Shown in pieces: positions 5,521 through 5,569 of a stretch of 5,569 nucleotides of DNA. The notes beneath the pieces are model-generated. The model did not search any database, was not told the DNA's origin, and worked only from the letters and a program-made list of their open reading frames with translations. The position numbers and the translations under genes are program-made. Each line of letters begins with the position of its first letter. Within the stretch, counting starts at the first letter, position 1. This stretch comes from an uncultured Methylocystaceae bacterium (GTDB lineage Bacteria; Pseudomonadota; Alphaproteobacteria; Rhizobiales; Beijerinckiaceae), in NCBI GenBank assembly GCA_945956975.1, contig CAMFKC010000202.1, positions 1-5,569 on the forward strand, given 5' to 3'.

Positions 5521-5569
5521 CTGTCTCTTATACACATCTCCGAGCCCACGAGACGCTCATGAATCTCGT
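5521..5569. other. Illumina Nextera adapter contamination at the contig end
   Basis: The first 34 bases are the read-through form of the Nextera transposase adapter, starting CTGTCTCTTATACACATCT and continuing CCGAGCCCACGAGAC. Eight bases GCTCATGA follow, which I recall as an i7 index of the Nextera XT set. The last seven, ATCTCGT, begin the P7 flow-cell sequence. Order and lengths (34+8+7) fit exactly, so this is not genomic DNA and should be trimmed. Confidence 0.97.

Noticed and set aside
5521..5569. The contig-end sequence as a transposon end or mobile-element mark
   Set aside because: The sequence does contain the Tn5 mosaic end, but joined to a Nextera adapter, an index and the P7 start, so it is library contamination.
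1..5569. CRISPR array, tRNA or rRNA genes, insertion sequences
   Set aside because: I saw no regularly spaced repeats, no tRNA-like cloverleaf or rRNA sequence, and no transposase gene or paired terminal repeats.

Overview
The window is a high-GC stretch of about 5.5 kb, with strong G/C preference at third codon positions. Its gene content (a Liv-type amino-acid permease next to a TonB-dependent uptake operon) fits an alphaproteobacterium, perhaps a Hyphomicrobiales member; that placement is inference. The last 49 bases are not genomic. They are Illumina Nextera adapter read-through, so the window ends at the raw end of a draft contig.

Layout. Positions 1-643 (minus strand) hold the N-terminal 214 codons of a LivH-type branched-chain amino-acid ABC permease, which runs off the left edge. 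Positions 644-977 are a divergent intergenic region. It contains a hairpin plus T-run that looks like a plus-strand terminator, and three AAGCGA hexamers spaced about one helical turn apart. A three-gene plus-strand operon follows: a 125-residue DUF2946 protein (978-1355), a 137-nt structured leader, a TonB-dependent outer-membrane receptor (1493-4135), and a PepSY-type four-helix inner-membrane protein (4168-5370). Positions 5371-5438 are a short gap. A possible gene start lies at 5439-5520 and is cut by the adapter at 5521-5569.

How the genes work together. The order DUF2946 - TonB-dependent receptor - PepSY protein is the same as the Bordetella pertussis operon bp2923-bfrG-bp2921. There the DUF2946 protein (CruR) is a copper-sensing upstream ORF: the nascent chain arrests at a C-terminal RAPP motif. 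Copper bound at its CXXC motif relieves the arrest and permits Rho-dependent termination before the receptor gene. Rhodobacter capsulatus CutF is a related case of copper sensing by a nascent exported DUF2946-type protein. Here the small protein has an export-signal-like N-terminus, a CDAC motif, and an RGPP sequence two codons from its stop. The gap after it has two mutually exclusive GC-rich hairpins and then a C-rich, G-poor stretch suited to Rho loading. I therefore read the operon as a copper-repressed, probably copper-related uptake system. The receptor would import a metal or metal chelate across the outer membrane, and the PepSY protein may act as a haem-type reductase or handling factor at the inner membrane. 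The regulatory parts are visible in the sequence; copper as substrate and signal is inferred from the family.
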